Origin: Clostridiales bacterium
GTDB taxonomy: Bacteria; Bacillota; Clostridia; Christensenellales; Pumilibacteraceae
Reading direction: 5' to 3'
Length of the DNA: 48,325 nucleotides
Assembly (NCBI GenBank): GCA_031276725.1
Contig: JAISMM010000091.1
Span: 1-48,325, forward strand
Shown here in pieces: positions 16,838 through 25,456 of the stretch (positions are counted from its first letter, which is position 1; every line of letters starts with the position of its first letter). Below the pieces are notes generated by a model. The model made no database searches. It saw only the letters and a program-made list of their open reading frames with translations, and was not told the DNA's origin. The translations under genes and the position numbers were made by a program.

Positions 16838-17368
16838 ATGAAGATAATCGCGGGGCTCGGGAACTTCGGCGATAAGTACGCGTACACCTACCACAATATG
16901 GGTTTTTTGGCGGCGGATTGCATAGCCGACAAGCTTAATTTTCGTTTCAAGAAGCGCGAATGCGATTCGCTTACGGCGCGGGGTTTTGTGAACGGTCAAA
17001 AGGTGATAATCGCAAAGCCGCTAACCTTTATGAACGCGTCGGGGCGCGCGGTTAGGCGTCTTTTGGACGAAAACGGCGCGACGGCCGCCGACTTAATCGT
17101 TATCTACGACGACGTCGACATCGAAAAGGGCAAAATCCGCGTGCGCGAAAGCGGCAGCGCGGGCACCCATAACGGTATGCGCGACGTGGTCGGGGTTTTG
17201 GGAACGACGGAATTCGCCCGCATAAGGATAGGCATAGGGCCGCAGGATCGCAGCCGCGATATTTACGACTACGTTCTGTCCGAAATTCCGCAGGCGGAGC
17301 GGCCGCTTTTGGCGGAAGCGGTCGAGCTTGCGGCGGCGGAGGTATTGCGGCGCGTAAATGGCGAATGA
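16838..17368 (+). CDS. pth: Peptidyl-tRNA hydrolase
   Basis: 176 residues, close to the bacterial norm of about 190. It cleaves peptidyl-tRNA released from stalled ribosomes. Visible motifs: GLGNFGDKYAYTYHNMGF, with the catalytic histidine H19 and N9 (the usual Pro after GLGN is Phe here), KPLTFMNASG, IYDDVDIEKGKIRVRESGSAGTHNG in two conserved parts (D-D and HNG), and FARIRIGIG. It starts immediately at the stop of the DUF1858 gene and its own stop overlaps the mfd start (ATGA at 17365-17368). The pth-mfd order is common in Firmicutes. Assignment secure. Confidence 0.95.
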   Translation: MKIIAGLGNFGDKYAYTYHNMGFLAADCIADKLNFRFKKRECDSLTARGFVNGQKVIIAKPLTFMNASGRAVRRLLDENGATAADLIVIYDDVDIEKGKIRVRESGSAGTHNGMRDVVGVLGTTEFARIRIGIGPQDRSRDIYDYVLSEIPQAERPLLAEAVELAAAEVLRRVNGE

Positions 17369-20300
17369 TCGACGTTAGCGGCTACCTAAAACTCAGCGGA
17401 ACATTGGCGGAGCTCGCGGCCGCTCACCGGGATAAAAAAAATATCTCGGTTTTTTCGTTGCACCTCGGCGAACGCGCCGTCGTATCCGGGCTTTTGGCGG
17501 ACGGCGGCGACGACGGCAAAAGCCCGCTCGTATACGTTTGCGCCGACTATGTGGCGGCGCGTAAGGCGTTCGGCTTATTTTCGTGCTTTGACGGCCCGGT
17601 CGTCTTTTTGGGCGAGCGCAACGACGTTTTGGCGGGGCGAAAGTTTGCGGCGGGCGAGGCGGCCCACAACCGCGCCGCCGCCCTCAAAGCCGTCGCGTGC
17701 GACAATCCTAAAATTGTAGTAACCACCGTCGACGCGCTCGTTCAAACCTACCCCGATCCCGCCGCGTTCAAAGACCGGACATACGTTTTTACCGCGTCGG
17801 ACGAGTATCCGCTCGCCGACCTTGCCGCACGGTTTACGGACGCGGGCTACGAGCGGGAGGATCAGGTTACGGCGAAGGGACGCTTTTCGCTGCGCGGCGA
17901 CATTTTGGATATTTGGCCGCCCGACCGCGAAACGGGCGTAAGAATGGAATTTTTCGGCGACCTGTTGGAATCGATAAGGCTGTTCGAGCCTGACGGGCAG
18001 ACGGCGGGCGAATCGGTCGGCTCCGTAGTTATCGCGCCGTGTACGGAGCTTTTCGACGGTACGGAAAGGGTAGGCTTTTACGAATTCGTAAGCCCCGCCC
18101 GCGTCGTCTACGACGAGGCCAAGCGCGTGGCGGACAACGCCGCCGCCCTCTACACCGAATACGCCAACCGCCGAAGGAGCGGCGGGGGAGCCGGCGAAAA
18201 CCCGTTCGTTCCGCGCGGGGCGGCGTTCAAATTTCCTTGTCCGCAATTGGCGTTCCACACGCTCGCCGTTCAAAACCCGATATTTACTCCCGACGCCGTT
18301 TTCAGCTTTAACTCGGTTTCGCTTCCCGCCTATAACCGCGACTATCAAAAGCTGTACGACGATATTTCGGCGTGGCTTTCCAACGGCTTTACCGTCGTTT
18401 TGTTCTGCGGGTCGGAGGCGGCTAAAAACAATTTCCGGAACTACTTCGCGGAGCAAGGCGGCTTCGGCCCGGCCGTCGGCGGGCTTGTATTCCGCTCCGA
18501 CGTACTCGACGAGAGCGCCGTATTTTTCGAGCAGAAAACGATTCTTATCGGCACGTATAACCTTGTTCTAAAAACGCCGCCGCGTACGGTGCGCCGCAAA
18601 AAAGGCGACGTGTTCGTCGAACCCGCCGTGGGCGGCTACGTGGTGCACAATGTCCACGGCGTGGGCTTTTGCGAGGCGGTGCGGCGGCTGGAATTAAACG
18701 GCGCGTCGCGCGACTACTTCGAGGTCGCCTACGAGGGCGGCGACAAGCTGTATGTTCCCATCGAGAATATGGACAGCCTTACAAGGCTCGTTTCGGGCGG
18801 CGAAAATCCCAAACTGTCCAAAATAGGCGGGGCGGATTTCGCCCGCGTCAAGGCGAAGGTCAAAAGCTCGGTAAAGCTTATGGCGGCGGAGCTTTTGGGG
18901 CTTTACGCCGCGCGCAAGGAGGCGAGGGGCCATAAGTACGCCGCCCCCGACGCGTTCTTTAACGAATTTTGCGACGCGTTCCCGTTCGAGGAAACGCCCG
19001 ATCAGTTGGACGCGGTCGAGGAGGGCTTGCGCGACTTGACGGACGGCCGCATTATGGACAGGCTCCTTTGCGGCGACGTGGGTTACGGCAAGACCGAGGT
19101 CGCCCTGCGCCTTGCGTTCAAGGTCATAACGGAGGGCAAGCAGGCGGCGTTCGTGTCGCCCACGACCATTTTGGCGCGTCAGCACTACAATACCGTAAAG
19201 GCGCGTATGGAGCCGTTCGGCGTGCGCGTGGGTTCGCTTACGCGGTTCGATTCGGCGGCCGACATAAAAAAGACTCTCGCCTTACTCGCGGCGGGGGATA
19301 TCGACATTGTCGTCGGCACGCACCGCGCGCTTTCGTCCGACGTTATATTTAAGGATTTGGGCTTTTTAATCCTCGACGAGGAGCAGCGCTTCGGCGTCCG
19401 CGACAAGGAAAAAATCAAGCGGATAAAGACGAACGTCAACGTGCTTACGCTTTCGGCGACGCCGATTCCGCGCACGCTGCATATGTCGCTTTCGGGCATT
19501 CGCGACATAAGCGTCCTCGACACGCCGCCCGCTATGCGGATTCCCGTTCAGACCTACGTTACGGAGCTTACCGACGCGCTCATAACCGACGCCGTTTCGC
19601 GCGAGGTCAATCGGGGCGGTCAGGCGTTCATAGTTTATAACCGCGTCGAAACTATCGAAAAATTTGCCGCCCGCGTGCGCGGACTTTTGCCGTCGTTGCG
19701 CGTGTCGGTGGCACACGGTCAAATGAACGAGTCGGCGTTAGAGGACGCCGTAGCGAATTTTGCGGACGGCGGCGCGGACGTTCTTGTTTGTACCACGATT
19801 ATCGAAAACGGCATCGATATGCCCCGGGCGAATACTATGCTCGTCGTCGATTCCGACCGCTTCGGACTCTCGCAGCTCTATCAGCTGCGCGGCAGAGTGG
19901 GCAGGGCCGAGCGGCTCGCCTACGTGTATTTTACGTTCGACGGCCGCAAAATTTTGACCGAGGACGCCTACAAGCGGCTCGACGCCATCACGGAATACAC
20001 CGAGTTCGGCAGCGGCTTCAAGATAGCCATGCGCGACCTCGAAATCCGCGGCGCGGGCAACGTTTTGGGGCGCGAGCAGCACGGCCATATCGAAAAGGTA
20101 GGCTACGATATGTACTGCAAGCTACTCGAAAGCGCCGTAAAGGAGCTTGCCGGCGAGCCGGACGCGGCGGCGGATCGGCCCGAGGTCAAGGTCTACACCG
20201 ACTTTAACGCCTTCATTCCCGAGGGCTACATACGCGACCCCGATTGGCGTATGCGCGTTTACTCGCGCGTCAGCGCCGTCAAAACAAACGCCGACCGCCT

Positions 20301-20583
20301 AAAACTGCAAAAGGATTTAGAGGACATTTACGGCAAAATTCCCGCCCCCGCCGAAAACCTTTTAACCGTCGCCCTCGTCAAAAACCTCGCCGCCGCCATA
20401 AACGCCGTTTCCGTTACCTTAAAGCGCCGCGAATGCTCCGTCAAATTCGCCCGCGTCGCCGACCTTCCCCCCGCCGCCGCCCGGCTTGCCGCCTCTAAGC
20501 TCGACGCGACCTCCGGCAAAATCGACTTCGGCCCCGACCGCTCCGCCCTCATCCGCTATCTCCTCGCCGCCGCCAAGGCGTAA
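17365..20583 (+). CDS. mfd: Transcription-repair coupling factor Mfd
   Basis: 1072 residues, slightly short of the typical 1150. It removes RNA polymerase stalled at DNA lesions and recruits UvrA. Domains in order: UvrB-like module (about 1-330), CarD-like RNA polymerase-interaction domain (about 390-470, GGYVVHNVHGVGFCEAV), SF2 helicase motor with Walker A CGDVGYGKTEVALR, DEEQRFGV (motif II DExQ), SATPIPRTLHMSL (motif III) and QLYQLRGRVGRAER (motif VI), followed by the TRG motif region and a C-terminal D7 domain (about 930-1072). Translationally coupled to pth. Assignment secure. Confidence 0.96.
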   Translation: MIDVSGYLKLSGTLAELAAAHRDKKNISVFSLHLGERAVVSGLLADGGDDGKSPLVYVCADYVAARKAFGLFSCFDGPVVFLGERNDVLAGRKFAAGEAAHNRAAALKAVACDNPKIVVTTVDALVQTYPDPAAFKDRTYVFTASDEYPLADLAARFTDAGYEREDQVTAKGRFSLRGDILDIWPPDRETGVRMEFFGDLLESIRLFEPDGQTAGESVGSVVIAPCTELFDGTERVGFYEFVSPARVVYDEAKRVADNAAALYTEYANRRRSGGGAGENPFVPRGAAFKFPCPQLAFHTLAVQNPIFTPDAVFSFNSVSLPAYNRDYQKLYDDISAWLSNGFTVVLFCGSEAAKNNFRNYFAEQGGFGPAVGGLVFRSDVLDESAVFFEQKTILIGTYNLVLKTPPRTVRRKKGDVFVEPAVGGYVVHNVHGVGFCEAVRRLELNGASRDYFEVAYEGGDKLYVPIENMDSLTRLVSGGENPKLSKIGGADFARVKAKVKSSVKLMAAELLGLYAARKEARGHKYAAPDAFFNEFCDAFPFEETPDQLDAVEEGLRDLTDGRIMDRLLCGDVGYGKTEVALRLAFKVITEGKQAAFVSPTTILARQHYNTVKARMEPFGVRVGSLTRFDSAADIKKTLALLAAGDIDIVVGTHRALSSDVIFKDLGFLILDEEQRFGVRDKEKIKRIKTNVNVLTLSATPIPRTLHMSLSGIRDISVLDTPPAMRIPVQTYVTELTDALITDAVSREVNRGGQAFIVYNRVETIEKFAARVRGLLPSLRVSVAHGQMNESALEDAVANFADGGADVLVCTTIIENGIDMPRANTMLVVDSDRFGLSQLYQLRGRVGRAERLAYVYFTFDGRKILTEDAYKRLDAITEYTEFGSGFKIAMRDLEIRGAGNVLGREQHGHIEKVGYDMYCKLLESAVKELAGEPDAAADRPEVKVYTDFNAFIPEGYIRDPDWRMRVYSRVSAVKTNADRLKLQKDLEDIYGKIPAPAENLLTVALVKNLAAAINAVSVTLKRRECSVKFARVADLPPAAARLAASKLDATSGKIDFGPDRSALIRYLLAAAKA

Positions 20584-20846
20584 GAATTCGGTTTTTTGTG
20601 CGGTTATAATAATCACAAAAACAACCATTTTATCATTTTACTGTTTTTCCTTAATTCCTTTCTTTATCAACCCGGGGAGTGCCGGGCCGCGCTTGCTTTT
20701 GATATTTTTTTGCCGGCCGGGCCGCCGTCGCTTATAAAAAGTCGCAAAAACGAGTGGAAATTAACCGTTTTGGCGGGCGAACGTCAAAAAAAGGGCGGTT
20801 TTTGAGCGACTTTTTTTTATAGCGGTAAAATAATGGCTGTGTTTGC
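20584..20846. other. Gap after mfd with a long hairpin
   Basis: No gene. A long-range stem joins AAAAAGTCGCAAAAAC (20736-20751) with GTTTTTGAGCGACTTTTT (20798-20815), with a 2-base bulge and a loop of about 46 nt that itself contains AACCG/CGGTT arms. A T-run follows, so it may be a terminator with an unusual large loop or a small structured RNA. Confidence 0.4.
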
Positions 20847-20875
20847 TTGCAAATTCCGTAAAAAAAAGATATAAT
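20847..20875 (+). promoter_or_regulatory. Promoter of the GH2-like gene
   Basis: TTGCAA (20847-20852), 17-bp spacer, TATAAT (20870-20875). The predicted start site near 20882 leaves only about 8-17 nt before the possible in-frame start codons (GTG 20890, ATG 20899). Confidence 0.65.
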
Positions 20876-20898
20876 ATTTGAAATGGGATGTGCAAATA

Positions 20899-23292
20899 AT
20901 GACGCAAATAGAGTTTAATAACGATTGGAGAGCGTTGGCGGACAAGCCGCAGGCGCACGATTTTGAAATCCTTCGCGACGCCGAAAGCGTAAATCTGCCT
21001 TACGACGCGTTGGCTTTTGCGCGCCATTCCTTCGATTCGCCCGCCGCCGAATGCAACGGCTACTACGGCGCGGCGACTCTTACGCTTTATAAGGAGTTTC
21101 CGCTTCTTCCGCGCCATCACAAGGTAATGCTCGACCTTCAAGGAGTTTCGGGGCTTTACGAGGCGCTTGTGAACGGTCGGCGCGTAGCGTCGGCGGCCGA
21201 CCCCTCCCGGCGGGTTGCCGATATTACGGACTGCTTAAAGCCCGTCCGTAATGTACTCAAACTCAAACTTTCGCACAAGGTCGATTCGGGCAAGTATACG
21301 GGACTCGGCGTCGCGGGCGGCGTAAAGCTTTTAGTGTACGAAAAGCCGCTTCATATCGCCCCCTACGGCGTGTTTGTCGTTACCGAATCGCTTGGCGACA
21401 AGGCGCGGCTTCTTGTCGACGTCGAGGTAAAAAACGATTCGGCCCAACCCGTTTCGTTCGCGGTGCTGGCGGAGATTCTTAACGCGAAGGGCAAGCGCGT
21501 AACAAAAAAAATGCGCAAGGCGAGGCTTGCTCCGCGCTCGCAAAAAATATTCCGCTTGCCCGTCAATATGTCGCGCCATTACGCGTGGAGCGACTACGAC
21601 CCCTATCTTTACGCCTGCAAGGTTTCGCTCTTATCGGACACCGACAAGCCTTTTGTTTACGACGGCGCGTCCGTGTCGTTCGGAATCCGCAAGACGGAGC
21701 TCGTCGCGCGGGCGCTAAAATCCAACGGCAAGCCCCTCAAATTAAAGGGCGCGGTAATGGCGGCCGACAACGGAATTTTGGGCAACGTGTCCGAACCCGC
21801 CGCCGAAATTATTAAGCTGACCAAAATAAGGGACGCGGGCTTTAACGCCGCGCGTTACACGGGCTGCCCGACCGACGCGGTTTTGAACGCCCTCGACAAG
21901 CTCGGTATCAATTGCGTCGTCGACATTTTCGACGCGCTCGGCTCGTCCGCTTTTTTGGGCGACGGTCATTTGTCGTTCGACCGGGACTACGCCGAAATTA
22001 TCGAGTTCGCCGTCAAGACCCTGCGCAACCATCCCTCGGTCGTTATGTACGGCATAGCGTCCGACGCCGACGAAAGCTACGGGCGCGGCGGCGGGTACGA
22101 AACCGCCAAAACCGTGGCCGCCGAAATCAAAAAGTATGACCCCTTCAAGCTGTTGACGGCAAACGCGACCGAGCGCGTCCCCACCGCGTCCGAGCTTGAA
22201 AAATTCGATATTCACGTCTCTAAAACCGATCCCGCCGTCTGCGAAAAAATTATGGCGGCCTCGCGCGAAAAGGATATGTTCCGCCGCCTGACCGACGAGT
22301 ACTTCGACGCGGTCGACGTTGCGGGCTACGGCTTTTTAACCCACAGATTCGCAGCCGACAAGCTGATACCGGGCCGCGTCATAACGGGTACGGCGGTAAA
22401 GTCCGACGCGCTTTTCGAATCGTTCGACGAGGTCGACAAAAGCCCCAACATTATAGGCGACTTCCTGTTTACGGGCGCGGACTTCATCGGCAGGCCCGAC
22501 CCCGCCGCCCTGGACGGCCGCCGCAACGCGCTCACGCGTCCGCACATAAACACCTCGGGCGCGTTCGACATAACGCTCCGCAAGAAGGACGCGGGCTACT
22601 ACGCCGAAATTCTTACGGGCAAAAAAACGTCGTCGCGCATCGTGGTGCAAAACCCCGAGGCACTCGACGAGGACCCCTCGGCGGGCTTTACCGCCGACAA
22701 CACCCACCACCTTTGGAACTGGCCGCGCCACATAGGCAAGCCGATAAAGGTGCGCGTGTATTCGGCGGGCGACATAGTTTCGCTCACGCTCGACGGAAAG
22801 CCGATCGGCCGCAAGCTGGCGGGAAAGTTCAACCGCTACGTCGCCGAATTCAAGACGACGTTTTTCCCCGGCAAATTAGAGGCGGTCAGCTTTCATAAGG
22901 GAACGGAGCTTTGCCGCGCCGTACTCGAAACGGTTACGTCCCCAAAGGCCGTAAGGCTCGAAGCGTTCCAAAAGATTATCGAACCCGGCTCGCTCGCGTT
23001 TGTCGAAATTCTGGTCGTCGATAAGGAGGGCAGAGTAGTCCCTTACGCCGTGCGCGACGTCGAGGCGCACGTCGAGGGCGCGGGCAGGCTCGTGGCGCTC
23101 GGGAACGCCGACCCCGAACGAACCAACACCGGCGCCGACCACGTTTGCCCCGTCTATAACGGCGCGGCTCTCGCGGTCATACGCGGCACGGAGGAGGGCA
23201 AAATCACAATCAAGGTCGTGGGCGATGGGTTGAGTTCTTATAAGACTACTATCAAAGTCAAGCCTTCTTCCGCAGGCAAAAACGCACGTTGA
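20899..23292 (+). CDS. Glycoside hydrolase family 2-like protein, probably catalytically dead
   Basis: 797 residues from the ATG at 20899 (TTG 20878 lies before the predicted start of transcription; GTG 20890 is an alternative). Layout follows GH2: N-terminal sugar-binding jelly roll (YYGAATLTLYKEF; LDLQGVSGLYEALVNG), immunoglobulin-like domain, (beta/alpha)8 barrel (RDAGFNAARYTGCP ... LRNHPSVVMYGI), then a DUF4982-like domain with HHLWNWPRHIGKPIKVRVYS and a C-terminal Ig-like domain (EPGSLAFVEILVVDKEGRVVP). Where active enzymes have SIGNE, with the acid/base glutamate, this protein reads GIASD; where they have a nucleophile motif of the GSET type it reads GTAV. Both catalytic glutamates are therefore replaced. 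No signal peptide. Family sure; loss of activity inferred. Confidence 0.82.
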   Translation: MTQIEFNNDWRALADKPQAHDFEILRDAESVNLPYDALAFARHSFDSPAAECNGYYGAATLTLYKEFPLLPRHHKVMLDLQGVSGLYEALVNGRRVASAADPSRRVADITDCLKPVRNVLKLKLSHKVDSGKYTGLGVAGGVKLLVYEKPLHIAPYGVFVVTESLGDKARLLVDVEVKNDSAQPVSFAVLAEILNAKGKRVTKKMRKARLAPRSQKIFRLPVNMSRHYAWSDYDPYLYACKVSLLSDTDKPFVYDGASVSFGIRKTELVARALKSNGKPLKLKGAVMAADNGILGNVSEPAAEIIKLTKIRDAGFNAARYTGCPTDAVLNALDKLGINCVVDIFDALGSSAFLGDGHLSFDRDYAEIIEFAVKTLRNHPSVVMYGIASDADESYGRGGGYETAKTVAAEIKKYDPFKLLTANATERVPTASELEKFDIHVSKTDPAVCEKIMAASREKDMFRRLTDEYFDAVDVAGYGFLTHRFAADKLIPGRVITGTAVKSDALFESFDEVDKSPNIIGDFLFTGADFIGRPDPAALDGRRNALTRPHINTSGAFDITLRKKDAGYYAEILTGKKTSSRIVVQNPEALDEDPSAGFTADNTHHLWNWPRHIGKPIKVRVYSAGDIVSLTLDGKPIGRKLAGKFNRYVAEFKTTFFPGKLEAVSFHKGTELCRAVLETVTSPKAVRLEAFQKIIEPGSLAFVEILVVDKEGRVVPYAVRDVEAHVEGAGRLVALGNADPERTNTGADHVCPVYNGAALAVIRGTEEGKITIKVVGDGLSSYKTTIKVKPSSAGKNAR

Positions 23293-23349
23293 TCCGGGCC
23301 ACGCGCGGCGGGGTATTTCAATTTGCCGCGCAATAGTGTGTATATAATG

Positions 23350-23379
23350 TTGACAGACAACCCAAAATTGTTGTATAAT
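23350..23379 (+). promoter_or_regulatory. Promoter of the lipoprotein gene
   Basis: TTGACA (23350-23355), 18-bp spacer, TATAAT (23374-23379), about 68 bases before the start. Confidence 0.7.
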
Positions 23380-23446
23380 TTTTCTTGATAGGTGCGCCTC
23401 GCATAAATCGGCGGGAGCGCGCGCAAAAAAACGGAGTTATGACGGA

Positions 23447-25063
23447 ATGAAAAAAAAGATTATTGTTTTAGTGGCGGCCGCGCTTTTGGCGGCTTCGGCG
23501 TTATTGTCGGGGTGCGGAGCGGGCTTTTCCAAAATAAAGATTAAGAGCGGGTTTGAACAGAACACCGATTATGTCGTTTACGGCAACGGCGGAATGTCGG
23601 TTCAATACGGCGACTTCATCTATTTTATCAACGGTACGCGCGGATTCGACGATACCGACGGCAAGCAAAATCTTTGGGGCGGGCCGGTCAAGGGCGCGCT
23701 TTACAAGGCCAAGCTAAACGGCAAAAAAGAGGGCCGCGAATTTATTCCGGAGCGCGTCGAAGCCACGGGATTAGAGCTCGTTTCGTACAAGGGTACGGAC
23801 TACGCCGACGGCGAAACCGAGATCGATATTGTCGACGTTCAGCTTGTCGCCCCCAAGGTCATAGGCACAAGCGGCTACAAACAAGGCGGTCTGTTCGTTT
23901 ACGACGACTATATCTACTACGCATCGCCCAACAACACCAAGGACAAGTCCGGCGCGGTGCAAACGCTCAAAACCGACTTTATGCGCACGCGGCTCGACGG
24001 CGGCAAAACGCAGCTCATTTTTACCACCGAGGAGGACAGCGCCGACAAGCCCTACGCTTTCTATAAGCGCGGCAATTCGGTATTTTTGGTTTGCTACTAC
24101 GGCAAGAATATCGTTTCGGTCGAAATGAAAGCGGGCAAAAAGCCGTCTAAGCCGATGCTTTTAGCCTCTAACGCCACGGCGGTTTACTTCCCGCAAAGGG
24201 ACGTTTACGACTCGGCAAACAACCCCGCCTGCGACCCCGAGGATTTTATATACTACACGCGCGACGTTACCCCCGACGACAGCGTCCGCACGGGAAACAT
24301 AGCCATAGCTATGCGCCCCGACGGCTCGGAGCGTTTCGCGTTTTTGAGCGGCGCGACCTTTACGTTCGAGGCGGTTCGCGGCGGCGCGCTGTTCTACCGC
24401 ACAAAAAATATTACGGGCTACGACGTTATCAAATTCACCAACCTGCACAACGCCCTCTACGAGCACAGCCAAAGCTATAAGGCGTACGAGGATTCCCGCC
24501 CCGAGGGCGAAAAACGCTCGCTCGACGCCGAAACGCTGTTCACGTTTACAAAGACCGACGCCACCGATTATAGCTCGGTTTACTGTTACAGAGCCGACCT
24601 CTATACCAACGTCGCCTATATGCTCGGCTTTAACGACGGCGGCGTCCGCCTTGTTTCCAACGGCGCGGATTCCGTTCAAATTCTTGCCGAGGCCGCTACG
24701 CTCCAATTTATCGACGGCAACTATATGTACTTTACCGATTCGGCGGGTACGACTCTCTACCGCACCGAGTATACCCTCGGCGTAGCCGAAAAATCATACG
24801 GCGAAAACGACGACAAGAAAGAAAAAATTTCCCACGCCGACCTTGTTTCCGGCCCCTATCCCGCCGATCTTGCCGCGGGCTACGTTATCTATTTTGCACG
24901 CGTCGACGAATGGGCGGACGGCTACGCTTTCTTTAAGAAAATCGGCGGCGGCGAAACCGACGCCGTACCCGTCTATGTCCGCGCCTCCTCCGACGAAAAG
25001 CCCCCCGAAGGCTCCGAAACCGCAACCGCCGACGACTCGACAACCGACCCCGCCGCCAAGTAA
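23447..25063 (+). CDS. Lipoprotein with probable beta-propeller (DUF5050-like)
   Basis: 538 residues. The N-terminus MKKKIIVLVAAALLAASALLSGCG is a type II signal peptide with lipobox LSGC (Cys about residue 23), so the protein is tethered outside the membrane. The body contains repeated blocks of the form GDFIYFINGT, DDYIYYASPN, GNYMYFTDSA and LYRTEYT, separated by about 45-100 residues, typical of the extracellular beta-propeller lipoproteins of Clostridia (DUF5050-like). The C-terminus is low-complexity, Glu/Thr/Asp rich. No enzyme motif is visible. The start is not preceded by a strong ribosome site (CGGAGT about 12 bases upstream). Its family and role are uncertain, a surface binding role is inferred. 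Followed by a cluster of dispersed repeats. Confidence 0.75.
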   Translation: MKKKIIVLVAAALLAASALLSGCGAGFSKIKIKSGFEQNTDYVVYGNGGMSVQYGDFIYFINGTRGFDDTDGKQNLWGGPVKGALYKAKLNGKKEGREFIPERVEATGLELVSYKGTDYADGETEIDIVDVQLVAPKVIGTSGYKQGGLFVYDDYIYYASPNNTKDKSGAVQTLKTDFMRTRLDGGKTQLIFTTEEDSADKPYAFYKRGNSVFLVCYYGKNIVSVEMKAGKKPSKPMLLASNATAVYFPQRDVYDSANNPACDPEDFIYYTRDVTPDDSVRTGNIAIAMRPDGSERFAFLSGATFTFEAVRGGALFYRTKNITGYDVIKFTNLHNALYEHSQSYKAYEDSRPEGEKRSLDAETLFTFTKTDATDYSSVYCYRADLYTNVAYMLGFNDGGVRLVSNGADSVQILAEAATLQFIDGNYMYFTDSAGTTLYRTEYTLGVAEKSYGENDDKKEKISHADLVSGPYPADLAAGYVIYFARVDEWADGYAFFKKIGGGETDAVPVYVRASSDEKPPEGSETATADDSTTDPAAK

Positions 25064-25104
25064 GGCGCAAAAATTTTTCAATCGGCCAAATCTTTAATAA
25101 TTTA

Positions 25105-25214
25105 ACCACCCCGGCGCTAACGCGCCACCCCTCCGTAGAGGGGAATTTTGAAAAATAGCCAAGTGCGGTATTGACAGCTTTTGCCGTTAACAATCTTTTT
25201 CAACAGTTTGTCCG
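25105..25214 (+). repeat. 110-bp direct repeat, copy 1
   Basis: Begins ACCACCCCGGCGCTAACGCG and ends CAACAGTTTGTCCG. It is nearly identical to 25330-25440, including a unique 70-bp tail (CCAAGTGCGGTATTGACAGC and on). The first third is the CCACCCC...GAGGGGAATT palindromic core of the second repeat family in this window. Confidence 0.85.
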
Positions 25215-25234
25215 TCGCTCTTGACGTATCCATT

Positions 25235-25287
25235 AAATTCCCCTCTATGGAGGGGTGGCGGCGGACGCCGACGGGGTGGTTGATTGT
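25235..25287. repeat. Inverted GAGGGGTGG-type palindromic repeat
   Basis: AATTCCCCTCTATGGAGGGG, then TGGCGGCGGACGCC and GACGGGGTGGTTGATTGT: the core of the flanking direct repeats in opposite orientation. The three units together fill the gap between the lipoprotein and HAD phosphatase genes (25064-25456), which holds no gene. Confidence 0.75.
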
Positions 25288-25329
25288 CCGCCGTAGGGCG
25301 GTTTATATATGCCGCCTGCAATGACCCTT

Positions 25330-25440
25330 ACCACCCCGACGCTAACGCGCCACCCCTCCATAGAGGGGAATTTTTGGAAAATAACCAAGTGCGGTATTGA
25401 CAGCTTTTGCCGTTAACAATCTTTTTCAACAGTTTGTCCG
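25330..25440 (+). repeat. 110-bp direct repeat, copy 2
   Basis: Same sequence as 25105-25214 with a handful of substitutions and one extra T, 225 bp further on. It ends 16 bases before the stop codon of the convergent HAD gene. Confidence 0.85.
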
Positions 25441-25456
25441 GCGCTTGACGGAGTAC

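Noticed and set aside
17575-18456. 293-codon minus-strand frame inside mfd
   Set aside because: Antisense to an intact, motif-complete mfd gene in GC-rich DNA; it has no ribosome site and a basic, low-complexity translation.
25105-25440. Direct repeats as a possible CRISPR or att pair
   Set aside because: Only two copies of 110 bp with an inverted unit between them, no cas genes and no integrase or tRNA nearby.
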